From the NCBI RefSeq assembly GCF_900215245.1, contig NZ_LT907842.1, positions 5,704,001 through 5,768,000 on the forward strand: a stretch of DNA of 64,000 nt, given 5' to 3'. The position numbers and the translations under genes are program-made. The stretch is from Pseudomonas fluorescens. Its GTDB lineage: Bacteria > Pseudomonadota > Gammaproteobacteria > Pseudomonadales > Pseudomonadaceae. The notes beneath the pieces were generated by a model, which was not told where the DNA came from, did not search any database, and worked only from the letters and a program-made list of their open reading frames with translations. Shown one piece after another: positions 52,663 through 61,752 of the stretch; position 1 is the first letter of the stretch; every line of letters begins with the position of its first letter.

Positions 52663-53295
52663 ATGACAACCCGCCAGACACCGCGTATTTCCTCACGCAA
52701 ACAGCCACAACAGGCGCGCTCCACCGAGCTGGTAGCGGCGATCCTTGAAGCGGCTATTCAGGTTTTGGCCAAGGAAGGTGCCTCCCGTTTCACCACCGCA
52801 CGGGTGGCGGAAAAGGCCGGTGTGAGTGTCGGTTCGGTGTACCAATACTTCCCCAACAAGGCCGCAATCCTGTTCCGGCTGCAGAGTGATGAGTGGCAGC
52901 AGACCACACAGATGCTGCGCGACATTCTCGATGAAACCGAGGTGCCAGCGCTGACGCGCCTGCGCACCCTGGTGCATGCCTTTATCCATTCGGAGTGCGA
53001 GGAAGCGCTGATGCGCGTGGCGCTGAATGACGCCGCGCCGCTGTACCGCGACGCGCCCGAAGCCGCGCAAGTGCGTGCAGCCGGCCAGCGCGCCTTTGAA
53101 GACTTCATGCTGCAATTGCTGCCCGACGCACCACCGGCGAGCCGCGCACTGGCGTGCGAGCTGATCCTCGGCACCCTCACTTGCGTGGGTAAGGAATTTT
53201 CCGGCAGCCCACGCAGCGCCGCCGAGATTGAGGTTTACGCCGACGGCATGGCGGCGATGTTTTGCGCCTACGTGAAGTCGCTCAATCCACCCTGA
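52663..53295 (+). CDS. TetR family regulator
   Basis: 210 residues. N-terminal HTH: (ILEAAIQVLAKEGASRFTTA), RVAEKAGVSVGSVYQYFPNK, the standard TetR pattern near residues 25-70. The C-terminal domain is helical with (ALACELILGTLTCVGKEF). It probably represses the divergent methyltransferase gene and itself through the repeat at 52579-52600. Ligand unknown. Confidence 0.9.
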   Translation: MTTRQTPRISSRKQPQQARSTELVAAILEAAIQVLAKEGASRFTTARVAEKAGVSVGSVYQYFPNKAAILFRLQSDEWQQTTQMLRDILDETEVPALTRLRTLVHAFIHSECEEALMRVALNDAAPLYRDAPEAAQVRAAGQRAFEDFMLQLLPDAPPASRALACELILGTLTCVGKEFSGSPRSAAEIEVYADGMAAMFCAYVKSLNPP

Positions 53296-53372
53296 TTGTT
53301 TAACCCATTTATAACTGAAGGTTCACAAACGACGATTGATCGCACCGATACACGATGGGAGCATCGGTGCCC

Positions 53373-53528
53373 ATGATTTCGCTCCTGCGCTTGATCCGTG
53401 GTCACCTGCTGCCTTCCTTCCCGAAGGTGCAGGCGCGCCCCTGCGAAAACCCTCTGGTCCATATCATCCTGGCCTTCTGGGCGCTGTGGCATTGCCGCCA
53501 TGCGCGCCCGCCCGACACCCGCCTCTGA
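53373..53528 (+). CDS. Possible 51-residue peptide
   Basis: From ATG 53373 (GGGAGC about 10 bases upstream): MISLLRLIRGHLLPSFPKVQ then ARPCENPLVHIILAFWALWH, CRHARPPDTRL. One hydrophobic stretch and basic ends. ATG 53355 would add six residues. No family recognised; the start site and size make this tentative. Confidence 0.3.
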   Translation: MISLLRLIRGHLLPSFPKVQARPCENPLVHIILAFWALWHCRHARPPDTRL

Positions 53529-53579
53529 TTCAAGTCGAATACGCCTCGCCGGCATTCATTTATCAGAAGGATCACCCCC

Positions 53580-54893
53580 ATGACCGCAGCCATGCGCCCC
53601 GTCATCTGCGCTGCCCAGCGCAATGCCTCGTATTACACCGCCAGCCTCAACGACACCACTCAATACCCGACCTTGCAAGGCCAGGTCAGCGTCGACGTGG
53701 TGATTATCGGCGGCGGCTTCACCGGTGTCGCCAGCGCGGTGGAACTCGCCGAGCGCGGGCTCAAAGTGGCGATTGTCGACACCCACCGTATCGGCTGGGG
53801 CGCCAGTGGCCGCAATGGCGGGCAAGTCACCGGCAGCCTGTCGGGTGACGAAGCCATGCGCGCACAAATGCGCAAGCGCCTGGGCGATGAGGTCGACGAT
53901 TTCATCTGGCACCTGCGCTGGCGCGGCCATGAAATCATCGAGCAGCGGGTCAACAGATACGCGATTGCCTGCGACCTCAAGCACGGTCACCTGCATGCGG
54001 CGATGAAACCCTCGCACCTGACCGAACTGCGCGCCTTTCACGCTGAAGCACAACGGCGCGGCATGGGCGAGCACGTCAGCCTGCTCGATCAGACGGCGGT
54101 GCGGCAGCACCTGGACAGCACGCTGTACCTGGGCGCGCTGAAAAACACGCGCAACCTGCACCTGCACCCACTCAATCTGTGCCTGGGCGAAGCACGCGCG
54201 GCACACAGCCTCGGCGCGTTGATTTTCGAGAACTCCGAGGTACTGCAAATCGTGCATGGCGAGCGCCCCGCCGTGCTGACGGCACACGGCCGGATCGACG
54301 CACGCCAAGTGCTGCTGGCCGGCGATGTGTACCACCGACTGGAACCCAGGCAACTCAAAGGCAAGATATTCCCGGCGATGGGCGGGATTGTCACCACGGC
54401 GCCACTGGGCGAACTGGCACAGCAGATCAACCCGCAGGATTTGGCGGTGTACGATTGTCGGTTCGTCCTCGATTACTACCGCCTGACGGGTGATGGGCGG
54501 CTGCTGTTCGGGGGCGGCGCCCATTATTCCGGGCGAGACTCACGCGACATCGCAGCCGAGTTGCGCCCGTGCATCGAGCGCACGTTCCCGGCACTCAAAG
54601 GCGTGGCCATCGAGTTCCAGTGGAGCTGCGCGATGGGCATTGTGATGAACCGCATCCCGCAGTTGGGCAAACTCTCCGACAACGTCTGGTACTGCCAGGG
54701 CTACTCCGGACACGGCATCGCCACCAGCCACATCATGGGCGAGATCATGGCTGAAGCGCTGACCGGCACGCTGTCAGCGTTCGACACCTTTGCCGGGTGC
54801 AAGCACATCAAGGTGCCGCTGGGCGATGTGTTCGGCAACCCGATGCTGGCGGTGGGCATGTGGTACTACCAGATGCTGGAAAAGCTGCGCTGA
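53580..54893 (+). CDS. FAD-dependent oxidoreductase, PuuB-like
   Basis: 437 residues. N-terminal ADP-binding motif (VDVVIIGGGFTGVASAVELA) near residue 40, then GWGASGRNGGQVTGSLSGDE. The C-terminal half has (MGIVMNRIPQLGKLSDNVWY) and CQGYSGHGIATSHIMGEIMA, typical of gamma-glutamylputrescine oxidoreductase/DadA-type enzymes that oxidise amines with FAD. A polyamine or amino-acid substrate is likely. AGAAGG occurs about 10 bases before ATG 53580. Confidence 0.87.
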   Translation: MTAAMRPVICAAQRNASYYTASLNDTTQYPTLQGQVSVDVVIIGGGFTGVASAVELAERGLKVAIVDTHRIGWGASGRNGGQVTGSLSGDEAMRAQMRKRLGDEVDDFIWHLRWRGHEIIEQRVNRYAIACDLKHGHLHAAMKPSHLTELRAFHAEAQRRGMGEHVSLLDQTAVRQHLDSTLYLGALKNTRNLHLHPLNLCLGEARAAHSLGALIFENSEVLQIVHGERPAVLTAHGRIDARQVLLAGDVYHRLEPRQLKGKIFPAMGGIVTTAPLGELAQQINPQDLAVYDCRFVLDYYRLTGDGRLLFGGGAHYSGRDSRDIAAELRPCIERTFPALKGVAIEFQWSCAMGIVMNRIPQLGKLSDNVWYCQGYSGHGIATSHIMGEIMAEALTGTLSAFDTFAGCKHIKVPLGDVFGNPMLAVGMWYYQMLEKLR

Positions 54894-54962
54894 CACACGG
54901 CGCATTCCATCGCACCGGCAATCGCTGCTATGTTTCGCTCCTCGCCAGCCCAGGAACGCGCC

Positions 54963-55523
54963 ATGGAACCGTTAGACAGCAACGCCGCGCTGATCATCAT
55001 CGACATGCAACAGGGCATGCGCGATCCCAAGCTGGGGCGACGCAACAATCCGCAGGCCGAGTTGCAGATTCAGCAGCTGCTGCACGCGTGGCGGCAGGCG
55101 CAACGCCCCATCGTGCATGTCCGGCATATGTCTCGCTCGCCGGGTTCGGTCTTTTGGCCCGGCCAGCCGGGCTGTGAATTCCAGCCCGCACTCGCACCGC
55201 TCAAGCAGGAGCACGTGCTGGAAAAAAACGTTCCGGATGCGTTCACGGCCACAGGCCTGGAGCGCTGGCTGCAGGTCCGTGCGATTAAACAATTGGTGGT
55301 CGTTGGGGTGATCACCAATAATTCTGTCGAGTCTACGGCACGCTCCGGCGGCAACCTGGGCTTTGAGGTGATAGTCGCGGCGGATGCCTGCTACACGTTT
55401 GATCAAACCGACTTGTCCGGCCGCCTTTGGCCCGCCGAGGACGTGCATGCGCTGTCGCTGAGTAACCTGGCGATGGATTACGCCACGGTTGTAGAGACAG
55501 GCGATCTGTTGGCCCGTAGTTAA
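54963..55523 (+). CDS. Isochorismatase-like hydrolase, catalytic Cys replaced by Ser
   Basis: 186 residues from ATG 54963 (AGGAACGCGCC). (AALIIIDMQQGMRDPKLGRR) supplies the Asp of the triad. At the position where cysteine hydrolases have Cys (xxCVExTxR), this protein reads TNNSVESTARS, with Ser. The Lys region (EKNVPDAF) is present. It therefore may be an isochorismatase-type enzyme that works without the cysteine, or be inactive. Lies between two FAD oxidoreductases, 13 bases before the next start, so an amine or N-methyl compound pathway is plausible. Confidence 0.8.
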   Translation: MEPLDSNAALIIIDMQQGMRDPKLGRRNNPQAELQIQQLLHAWRQAQRPIVHVRHMSRSPGSVFWPGQPGCEFQPALAPLKQEHVLEKNVPDAFTATGLERWLQVRAIKQLVVVGVITNNSVESTARSGGNLGFEVIVAADACYTFDQTDLSGRLWPAEDVHALSLSNLAMDYATVVETGDLLARS

Positions 55524-55536
55524 CCCGGAGAGGCCG

Positions 55537-56604
55537 ATGAGTAAGGGCGCTGGCAAGCGAATCGTCGTCATTGGCGCCGGCATGGTCGGCGCATCATTGG
55601 CGTATCACCTGGCAAGCAAAGGGGCGAATGTTACCGTGGTGGAAGCCGGTGAAATCGCTTGCGGTGTGACCGCGACGTCGTTTGCCTGGATCAACACTTC
55701 ACACAGCGCGCCCGACCCGATTGCGCCCTTGCGCCGTGCCGCCATCAGCGAGTTTCGGCGCCTGGAACGTGAGCTACCTGACCTGCACATACACTGGACC
55801 GGCGCTTTATGCTACGGCGCGGGCACCGATGAAGCATTGCCGGCCAGCGCTCACGCCTCGCGGGCAACACAGGTGCCTCGCGCACGGGTTGCCGAGCTTG
55901 AGCCGACCTTGAGGCACCCACCAGAGCACGCCCTGTTCAAAGCCGAAGAAGGCGCGCTGGACGCTGTGCAAGCCACCCACGTATTGATCGCAGGCGCCAG
56001 GGCCCATGGCGCGAAGGTGCTCACGCAAACGCGTGTGCGCGGTTTCAGAACGCTGAACGACCAGGTCACCGGCGTCGACACCTCAACAGGCATGCTGGAG
56101 GTTGACGTGGTCGTCCTGGCTGCCGGAACGGCCATCCAGGCACTGACGGGTTTGCTCGGGCTGCCCGTACCCATCCAGGCGTCGCCGTCTGTATTCATTC
56201 GTTACGCGGCAACGCCCGGCTGCGTGCACACCCTTATCTCCAACGCCGTGATGGAGGTGCGACAAAGCGCCGATGGCGGGTTGTTGGCGGCGGAGGACTA
56301 CCTGGGCGATGGGCCGCACAATCAGCCGCTGGCCATCGCGCGGCGTACGGCTAAGGCGATTCACAGCGAACTTGAGGGAGTCGGCTCACTCGAACCCCAC
56401 ACCGCCTGTGTCGGGCTCAGGCCCATCGCGGTGGATGGCTTGCCGGTGATCGGCTACCTGCCCTCCATCGGCGGTGCGTACGTGTGCACCATGCACCCCG
56501 GCGTGGCGCTCGCGGCCGTTGTCGGCCGCCTGGCCAGTGAGCAGATCATGGGCGACGCGGCCTGCGACCTGCTGCTGCCCTGTCAGCCGGGCCGATTCTT
56601 CTGA
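55537..56604 (+). CDS. FAD-dependent oxidoreductase (DAO family)
   Basis: 355 residues. (RIVVIGAGMVGASLAYHLAS) near residue 8 is the dinucleotide-binding motif, and (GVTATSFAWINTSHSAPDPI) follows. The C-terminal part (PHTACVGLRPIAVDGLPVIG), YLPSIGGAYVCTMHPGVALA, is typical of glycine/D-amino-acid oxidase relatives. Operon-like with the isochorismatase-like gene. Substrate unknown. Confidence 0.87.
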   Translation: MSKGAGKRIVVIGAGMVGASLAYHLASKGANVTVVEAGEIACGVTATSFAWINTSHSAPDPIAPLRRAAISEFRRLERELPDLHIHWTGALCYGAGTDEALPASAHASRATQVPRARVAELEPTLRHPPEHALFKAEEGALDAVQATHVLIAGARAHGAKVLTQTRVRGFRTLNDQVTGVDTSTGMLEVDVVVLAAGTAIQALTGLLGLPVPIQASPSVFIRYAATPGCVHTLISNAVMEVRQSADGGLLAAEDYLGDGPHNQPLAIARRTAKAIHSELEGVGSLEPHTACVGLRPIAVDGLPVIGYLPSIGGAYVCTMHPGVALAAVVGRLASEQIMGDAACDLLLPCQPGRFF

Positions 56605-56615
56605 GCGCCCAACGC

Positions 56616-57062
56616 TTAGAACACGCCTGCGTTCACCAGCATGTCGATCAGTGCCTGCGGCCATAGCGTATCCGTCGTCGATTGCAACTCGTCAGCGGAC
56701 CACCAGTGATGATCCGCCATGACCTGGGCTTCTTGCACCGTCCATTCGTCTCGGGAAAGGACTTCGTTTTGCGCATGAACAACAAAATACTGCTCAATGG
56801 CTAACACGGTTTCGCCACTGGGTAACATCAGCGAAAACCGGCGGTCTGCCACCGGCGCTTGCACAGCGCTGACCACAATGCCGGTCTCTTCACGCAACTC
56901 GCGGAGTGCAGCCGCCTGGAAGGTCTCTCCCGCCTCAACGCCGCCGCCGGGTGTCGCCCAGTAATTTCTGCCGGCCAGCGCCCCCTCTTTATGCACGAAC
57001 CTGAAAAGAAGCACCTTTCGCGAAGGGCTGATAACCAGCAGCCGAGCGGCTTTTCGCTCACG
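56616..57062 (-). CDS. Nudix hydrolase
   Basis: 148 residues from ATG 57062; the frame to 57110 overlaps the VOC gene. The Nudix box GGGVEAGETFQAAALRELRE, ETGI near residues 38-61 is complete. The N-terminus (RKAARLLVISPSRKVLLFRF) gives the first strand. It hydrolyses nucleoside diphosphate-linked or related compounds. The start overlaps the upstream stop by a few bases, so the two genes are coupled. Confidence 0.9.
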   Translation of the reverse strand, partial: RERKAARLLVISPSRKVLLFRFVHKEGALAGRNYWATPGGGVEAGETFQAAALRELREETGIVVSAVQAPVADRRFSLMLPSGETVLAIEQYFVVHAQNEVLSRDEWTVQEAQVMADHHWWSADELQSTTDTLWPQALIDMLVNAGVF

Positions 57063-57513
57063 CATGGGACGTGATTCCTCCTTCAAAAGCCTTACATACG
57101 CGTTCGCCAAGCCGCTCGACCAGCCTCACCAAATAGCCGTCCGGGTCCTGCACCAGAAACTCGCGCTGCCCCACTTCGACCTCGCCCGCCCGGTACCACA
57201 CGTCCTGGCTGGCCTTGAACAACGCATAGCCAGCGGTCTCAAGCCGTTGAATCACCGGGCGTACCGCCGTGACATCAATCTGCAAGTTGATACCGCGCCC
57301 AAACGGGCGATCCAACGCAGCGGTCAGCCATTGATTGGCCTGGGGGTCGACCTGCTCAAGCATCACCTGGGCGCCATCCAGGTCGAGATAGGCGAAGCCG
57401 TCTTCCAGACGTTGATAGGCAACCTTGAACCCCAGGTACGTGACCCAGAACGCCAGGCTCTTGTTCAGATCGGTCACCATCAACTCCGGGACCAGTTTAT
57501 TTCTCTTCATCAT
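57058..57513 (-). CDS. VOC family (bleomycin-resistance-like) protein
   Basis: 151 residues (Met 57513 or 57510). (LVPELMVTDLNKSLAFWVTY) and (LGFKVAYQRLEDGFAYLDLD), then (REFLVQDPDGYLVRLVERLG), show the glyoxalase/bleomycin-resistance fold. It may bind a drug or small compound. Coupled to the Nudix gene. Metal residues are only partly visible. Confidence 0.88.
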   Translation of the reverse strand: MMKRNKLVPELMVTDLNKSLAFWVTYLGFKVAYQRLEDGFAYLDLDGAQVMLEQVDPQANQWLTAALDRPFGRGINLQIDVTAVRPVIQRLETAGYALFKASQDVWYRAGEVEVGQREFLVQDPDGYLVRLVERLGERVCKAFEGGITSHA

Positions 57514-57674
57514 GGACCTGCTTCCATTGCGGGTTAACTCAGTCGCTGGGCAATCTTCCTGCCGGCGCTTGCACGCCTAGCTTACATGAGCCTGGCGTTG
57601 ATAACCGCTGTTACGGGCCGCCTCTGTTGCGCTCCAGCACAGCGAAACCGCGCTGAATGACCTAGTGAACTTAC

Positions 57675-57697
57675 ACAACAAAAACAATTTTTGTTGT
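57675..57697. repeat. Perfect 10-base inverted repeat in the chemoreceptor leader
   Basis: Arms ACAACAAAAA and TTTTTGTTGT around CAA, 118 bases before the chemoreceptor start codon. Could be an operator or, read on the plus strand, a transcript hairpin. Confidence 0.5.
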
Positions 57698-57814
57698 ACA
57701 CAAAATATCGCTAAAGATTTTCCGGGCACGCGCCGAAACAGCAGTGATAGCAAATCGCCGTACCTCGCCCGCGAGTCGACGATTTGGCCGCCCTCCCCGC
57801 TGATGGTCGTCTCG

Positions 57815-59755
57815 ATGAAAATAAAAAATAAGCTGGTGCTCGCGTTTGTATCCGTTGCTTTTATCCCCGTCAGCGTGGTTGCAGTGATCTCTGTGGTGAA
57901 CACACGGACCGAGGCCGTTGAGCAGTTCATTGATGGCAGCACCCGCGAAATACGCCAGATCGATGGCAACATCCGCCAGTTTTTCGATGGCACGATGCAG
58001 AACGTCGATCAAATGTCCGCTGATCCTGTATACACTTCCGTGAACACGCTGAAGGATTACCAACCGGCCAATGCTGCCAGCCAACCGATGCCGGCGCAGG
58101 CGCAACAGGTGATCGACCAGTTTGCCCGGTTCGGCGCCACGCACCCGTCGGCGGCGATTCTGTCGATTGGCCTGGAAGACGGCACCTACGCCAAATGGCC
58201 CGACGACCCACAGCTGGCCAAGTACGACCCGCGCGCCCGCCCGTGGTACAAGGCCGCGATGGCCTCCCCCGGCAAGACCGTGCGTACGCCCGCTTACTAT
58301 TACGACAAAGATGACGTGGCGCTGGTCGGTACTGCGCGGGCGCTTCTCGACGCTGCCGGCAAAGCCAAAGGCGTGTTCGTGGTCAGCGTGTCATTAAAAA
58401 ACCTCACCGAATTGCTCAAAAGCATCAAGCTCGGCGAGAGCGGCTACGTGATGTTGATCGAGGATGGCGTGGTGCTGGTCGACCCGCGTAACGCCGCGCA
58501 CAACTTCAAGCCGCTCAAAGACCTCGGCGTGCCCTATGCGCAGTTGGCGGACACACCCCAGGGCTCGACCGAAGTGGTGATCGATGGCGTGCGCTATATG
58601 GCCAACGTGTGGACCTCGCCGGGCCTCGGCTGGCGGTATGTCGGGTTGATCGAATACAACGAAGTGATGGCCACAGCCACGCGCATGACCTACCTGACCA
58701 CGGTGATCGTGGCGGTACTGGTGCTGATTTTCGGCTTGATCGCCGCGGCGTTTTCCAAGGTGATCGTTAAACCGATCGGCCAGGTCAGTACCGGCTTGCA
58801 GTCCATCGCCGAGGGTGAAGGCGACTTGCGCCATGAGCTGCACGTACAAGGCAAGGATGAAACCGCCGAGCTGGCCGGCTGGTTCAACAAGTTTCTCACC
58901 GCGATCCGTCAGCTGATCCAGCACATCGGTGCGGCCTCCACCAACTTGCAGGACGCGTCACGGGTCAACAGCCAAGTGGCGCACAACATGAACGAAGCCG
59001 CCGGGCGTCAGCGTGAGGCGGTGGAGTTGGTATCCACGGCCTTCAACGAGATGGTCGCCACCGCCAACGAAGTGGCGCGTTCGTGCAGCGGTGCGGCGGA
59101 ATCGGCCGAGAACGGCCATCGCCGCGTGGCCGAGGGCAAGCAGCAAATCGAAGTCACCACCGACAACGTTAATCGCCTGGGCCGGCGGTTGACCGAGTCG
59201 TCCCAGGCCATGGTCGAACTGGAAGCCGGCAGCCGCAGCATCAACCAGATCCTCGGCACGATTCGCGCGATCGCCGAACAGACCAACCTGCTGGCGCTCA
59301 ACGCCGCCATTGAAGCCGCCCGGGCCGGCGATCAAGGCCGTGGGTTCGCCGTGGTGGCGGATGAAGTGCGGGCGCTGGCCAAGCGCACCTCCGATTCCAC
59401 CGGCGAAATCGAACAACTGCTCGGCACCCTCGGCAGCAAGACCGAGGAAGTCACGCAGAAGATGAACAGCTGCATGGACCTGTCGCGGGCCAGTGTGTCG
59501 TCCATCGAAAACGCGCGGGACAGTTTTGAGGGCATCCAGTTGTCGGTGAATGAAATCCGCGACCAGAACCTGCAGATTTCCGCCGCCGCCGAGGAACAAC
59601 ACAGCGTCGCCGAGGAAATCAACCGGCATATCCAGCAGATTTATGACGAGGCGCGGCTGGTGGAAAGCCTGGCCAACTCTGCCCAGGATGATTCAGGGCA
59701 GTTGGCCAAACTGTCGGAAGAGTTGAATGGCTTGGTGGGGCGGTTCAAGTCCTGA
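57815..59755 (+). CDS. Methyl-accepting chemotaxis protein with dCache sensor
   Basis: 646 residues from ATG 57815 (the frame extends upstream to 57665). First membrane segment ([20 protein letters not shown]), then a periplasmic Cache-type domain ([39 protein letters not shown]). Second segment ([20 protein letters not shown]), HAMP, and the signalling domain with the conserved hairpin ([40 protein letters not shown]). Cache sensors bind amino acids or similar ligands. It signals to CheA/CheW. Confidence 0.93.
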   Translation: MKIKNKLVLAFVSVAFIPVSVVAVISVVNTRTEAVEQFIDGSTREIRQIDGNIRQFFDGTMQNVDQMSADPVYTSVNTLKDYQPANAASQPMPAQAQQVIDQFARFGATHPSAAILSIGLEDGTYAKWPDDPQLAKYDPRARPWYKAAMASPGKTVRTPAYYYDKDDVALVGTARALLDAAGKAKGVFVVSVSLKNLTELLKSIKLGESGYVMLIEDGVVLVDPRNAAHNFKPLKDLGVPYAQLADTPQGSTEVVIDGVRYMANVWTSPGLGWRYVGLIEYNEVMATATRMTYLTTVIVAVLVLIFGLIAAAFSKVIVKPIGQVSTGLQSIAEGEGDLRHELHVQGKDETAELAGWFNKFLTAIRQLIQHIGAASTNLQDASRVNSQVAHNMNEAAGRQREAVELVSTAFNEMVATANEVARSCSGAAESAENGHRRVAEGKQQIEVTTDNVNRLGRRLTESSQAMVELEAGSRSINQILGTIRAIAEQTNLLALNAAIEAARAGDQGRGFAVVADEVRALAKRTSDSTGEIEQLLGTLGSKTEEVTQKMNSCMDLSRASVSSIENARDSFEGIQLSVNEIRDQNLQISAAAEEQHSVAEEINRHIQQIYDEARLVESLANSAQDDSGQLAKLSEELNGLVGRFKS

Positions 59756-59830
59756 CGTCATGCACCCGTTGATCAAGGACGATCATCGGCGTGACGCATC
59801 GAACAGGGCGTTGCATGCCCACCAAGCGAC

Positions 59831-60601
59831 CTAAGCCTGCTGTGAAACCATCCAGGTGACCAAGGCTTGCAGGCGCGTGGTAAACGCTTCGCGCTCGGCA
59901 CTGGGGTTGCGCGCCTCAAACAGGAAATACGCGATCTGGATGCGCATGCTCGGGTAATGTTGCACGAACAACGCAACATGTTCTTCCAGGCTATGCGGCC
60001 AGCCTGAGGCGTCATCGGCGCGCAACGTGTGAGTGGCCCGAATCACCCGGCGTGCCGCCTCTCGCTGCAAGCGAAGACGCTCTGCCTCAGTCGCGGCGCG
60101 CGTGATGCGCGCAAGATAAGTGCTCAACACGGGTTCGAAGTCAGCATTCAAGGCCAGGGCAATTTCCCGCGAAGGCTTGAATCGTTCGAACTGCACAGAG
60201 AGGTCATCGCCCCACACACAACGGCAATGATGCTTGAGCCAGAAGCCCCATTGGTTGGTGTTCTCAGGCGCCAGCACCTCGGCGCGATACCCCAGGTCGA
60301 AGTCGATTTTGCTGACGATCGGATGTCGCTGTTCCAGCACCTGGCGCAGCGCTTCCAACGACTCAAGCACCTGCGCATCCGGCCGCTCGCCGGCTACCAG
60401 CGTGAGGTCAAGGTCCGACTCACCCGGGCGGGCGTTGCCCCTGGCCACACTGCCATACACAAAAATCGCCTCCAGCCCCAACCCGGCCTGCGAAAGGGTC
60501 GCACACACATCCGTCAGCACGGGCTGGAATTCAGGCTGAAGGGCAGCATCGCCAACGGTTTGCACAAAGCCCTGGGCATCAACACCGGTCACCGTACTCA
60601 T
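59831..60601 (-). CDS. Nucleotidyltransferase-domain protein
   Basis: 256 residues. The pol-beta nucleotidyltransferase motif (FVYGSVARGNARPGESDLDL), with GS...SDLD, lies near residue 45-65. The C-terminal half is helical (EAERLRLQREAARRVIRATH). The family includes aminoglycoside adenylyltransferases and MNT-type antitoxins. It overlaps the P-loop kinase gene by 4 bases, so the two probably work together. Substrate unknown. Confidence 0.82.
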   Translation of the reverse strand: MSTVTGVDAQGFVQTVGDAALQPEFQPVLTDVCATLSQAGLGLEAIFVYGSVARGNARPGESDLDLTLVAGERPDAQVLESLEALRQVLEQRHPIVSKIDFDLGYRAEVLAPENTNQWGFWLKHHCRCVWGDDLSVQFERFKPSREIALALNADFEPVLSTYLARITRAATEAERLRLQREAARRVIRATHTLRADDASGWPHSLEEHVALFVQHYPSMRIQIAYFLFEARNPSAEREAFTTRLQALVTWMVSQQA

Positions 60602-61077
60602 GGGCGATGCACCTCAATCAGCAAGCCTTCCGCCTCACTCGGCGCACAGAAGTGGCGGGTGATCAGATCAAACTCGGCATCGGTGGCGGCAAAATCATGC
60701 TCGCCCCGGGCATTGCGCGCATGCAGGCGAGCACGGCAGGTGGCGTCATCCAGTTCGAGGTAATGCAGGCGATGGGGCACCTGCGCCGCCTGTGCCAGGC
60801 CCAGCAGCCATTCGCGATTGGCCAGTGTATTGGCGGGAACATCCAGCACCACATTGACCCCGGCCTGCAACAGGTTAATCACCAACGGGCCGAGTACTGC
60901 GCGAACGCGCTGGGCACGGCTTACGTAATCGGTAATCGCGCGGATCTCGCCGGGGTAAAGCTGTGCAAGCCAGTGGTCCTCGCTGAGGACGATGGCCGCG
61001 TGCTCGGCAGCAAGGGTTGTAGCCAGGGTGGATTTTCCGGAGGCGATCTTGCCGCAAAGCAGATGCAGGGTGGGCAT
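60598..61077 (-). CDS. P-loop kinase (AAA/zeta-toxin-like)
   Basis: 159 residues from ATG 61077 (AAGGAACCGACGC). Walker A (GKIASGKST) near residue 9 and (SEDHWLAQLYPGEIRAITDY) follow the small-kinase plan. Then (NVVLDVPANTLANREWLLGL) and the lid-like (CRARLHARNARGEH). The family includes zeta toxins and chloramphenicol phosphotransferase-like kinases. Paired with a nucleotidyltransferase gene, it may modify a small molecule or act as a toxin-antitoxin-like pair (hypothesis). Confidence 0.82.
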   Translation of the reverse strand: MPTLHLLCGKIASGKSTLATTLAAEHAAIVLSEDHWLAQLYPGEIRAITDYVSRAQRVRAVLGPLVINLLQAGVNVVLDVPANTLANREWLLGLAQAAQVPHRLHYLELDDATCRARLHARNARGEHDFAATDAEFDLITRHFCAPSEAEGLLIEVHRP

Positions 61078-61335
61078 GCGTCGGTTCCTTATGTATGGCA
61101 CGCAAGCATGGCATTTTTTCGGCCTGAGCGACCTCACCAGTGCGCATAAAGTGCCAGCGGTGCCAGGTTGGGTTGCTGATGGCCTGGGTGGAATCACACG
61201 CGGGGACTGCGCCTGAACCGTGTGCTCATAATATTTGGACACGAAATACCCTGAACTATCTGACGAACGCGAGGCTCCTTTCCTATGCGCTGCCCCGACC
61301 CCAGGGGCGTTGTACAACAAGGAGCCGCCCTCACC

Positions 61336-61752
61336 ATGACTACCCTTCCCGTCTACCGCCACTCAATCCCGGGACCGCTGCACGCGACCCTGCTGGCCGG
61401 CACCGTGCCGCTGTTTCTGGGCGCCCTGCTCAGCGACATCACCTACACCCAGACCTACCAGATTCAATGGGCCAACTTTGCCTCCTGGCTGATCGCCGGT
61501 GCGCTGGTGTTCTGCGGGCTCGCACTGTTGTTTGCGCTGGTCAATCTGGTGCGTGCCGAGCGCAAGTCGGGTCAACCGGTGGTGTATGCCCTGCTGCTAT
61601 TGGCGACATGGGTACTGGGCCTGGTCAATGCGTTCCAGCATGCCAAGGACGCCTACGCCGCCATGCCGACCGGCTTGGTGTTATCGGTGGTCGTCACCGT
61701 GCTGACGATTGCCGCGACCTGGACCGGACTGCGCACAGGAGCCGCCAAATGA
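61336..61752 (+). CDS. DUF2231 membrane protein
   Basis: 138 residues from ATG 61336 (AAGGAG). Four hydrophobic segments: (HATLLAGTVPLFLGALL), (ASWLIAGALVFCGLALLFAL), (VVYALLLLATWVLGLV) and (LVLSVVVTVLTIAATW). This is the DUF2231 shape. It overlaps the sugar dehydrogenase by 4 bases, the common arrangement of a membrane partner for a PQQ-type sugar dehydrogenase, perhaps for electron transfer. Confidence 0.82.
   Translation: MTTLPVYRHSIPGPLHATLLAGTVPLFLGALLSDITYTQTYQIQWANFASWLIAGALVFCGLALLFALVNLVRAERKSGQPVVYALLLLATWVLGLVNAFQHAKDAYAAMPTGLVLSVVVTVLTIAATWTGLRTGAAK

Noticed and set aside
61140..61748. Upstream extension of the sugar dehydrogenase frame
   Set aside because: The extension lies within the DUF2231 gene in another frame; the lipoprotein signal at 61749 marks the real start.
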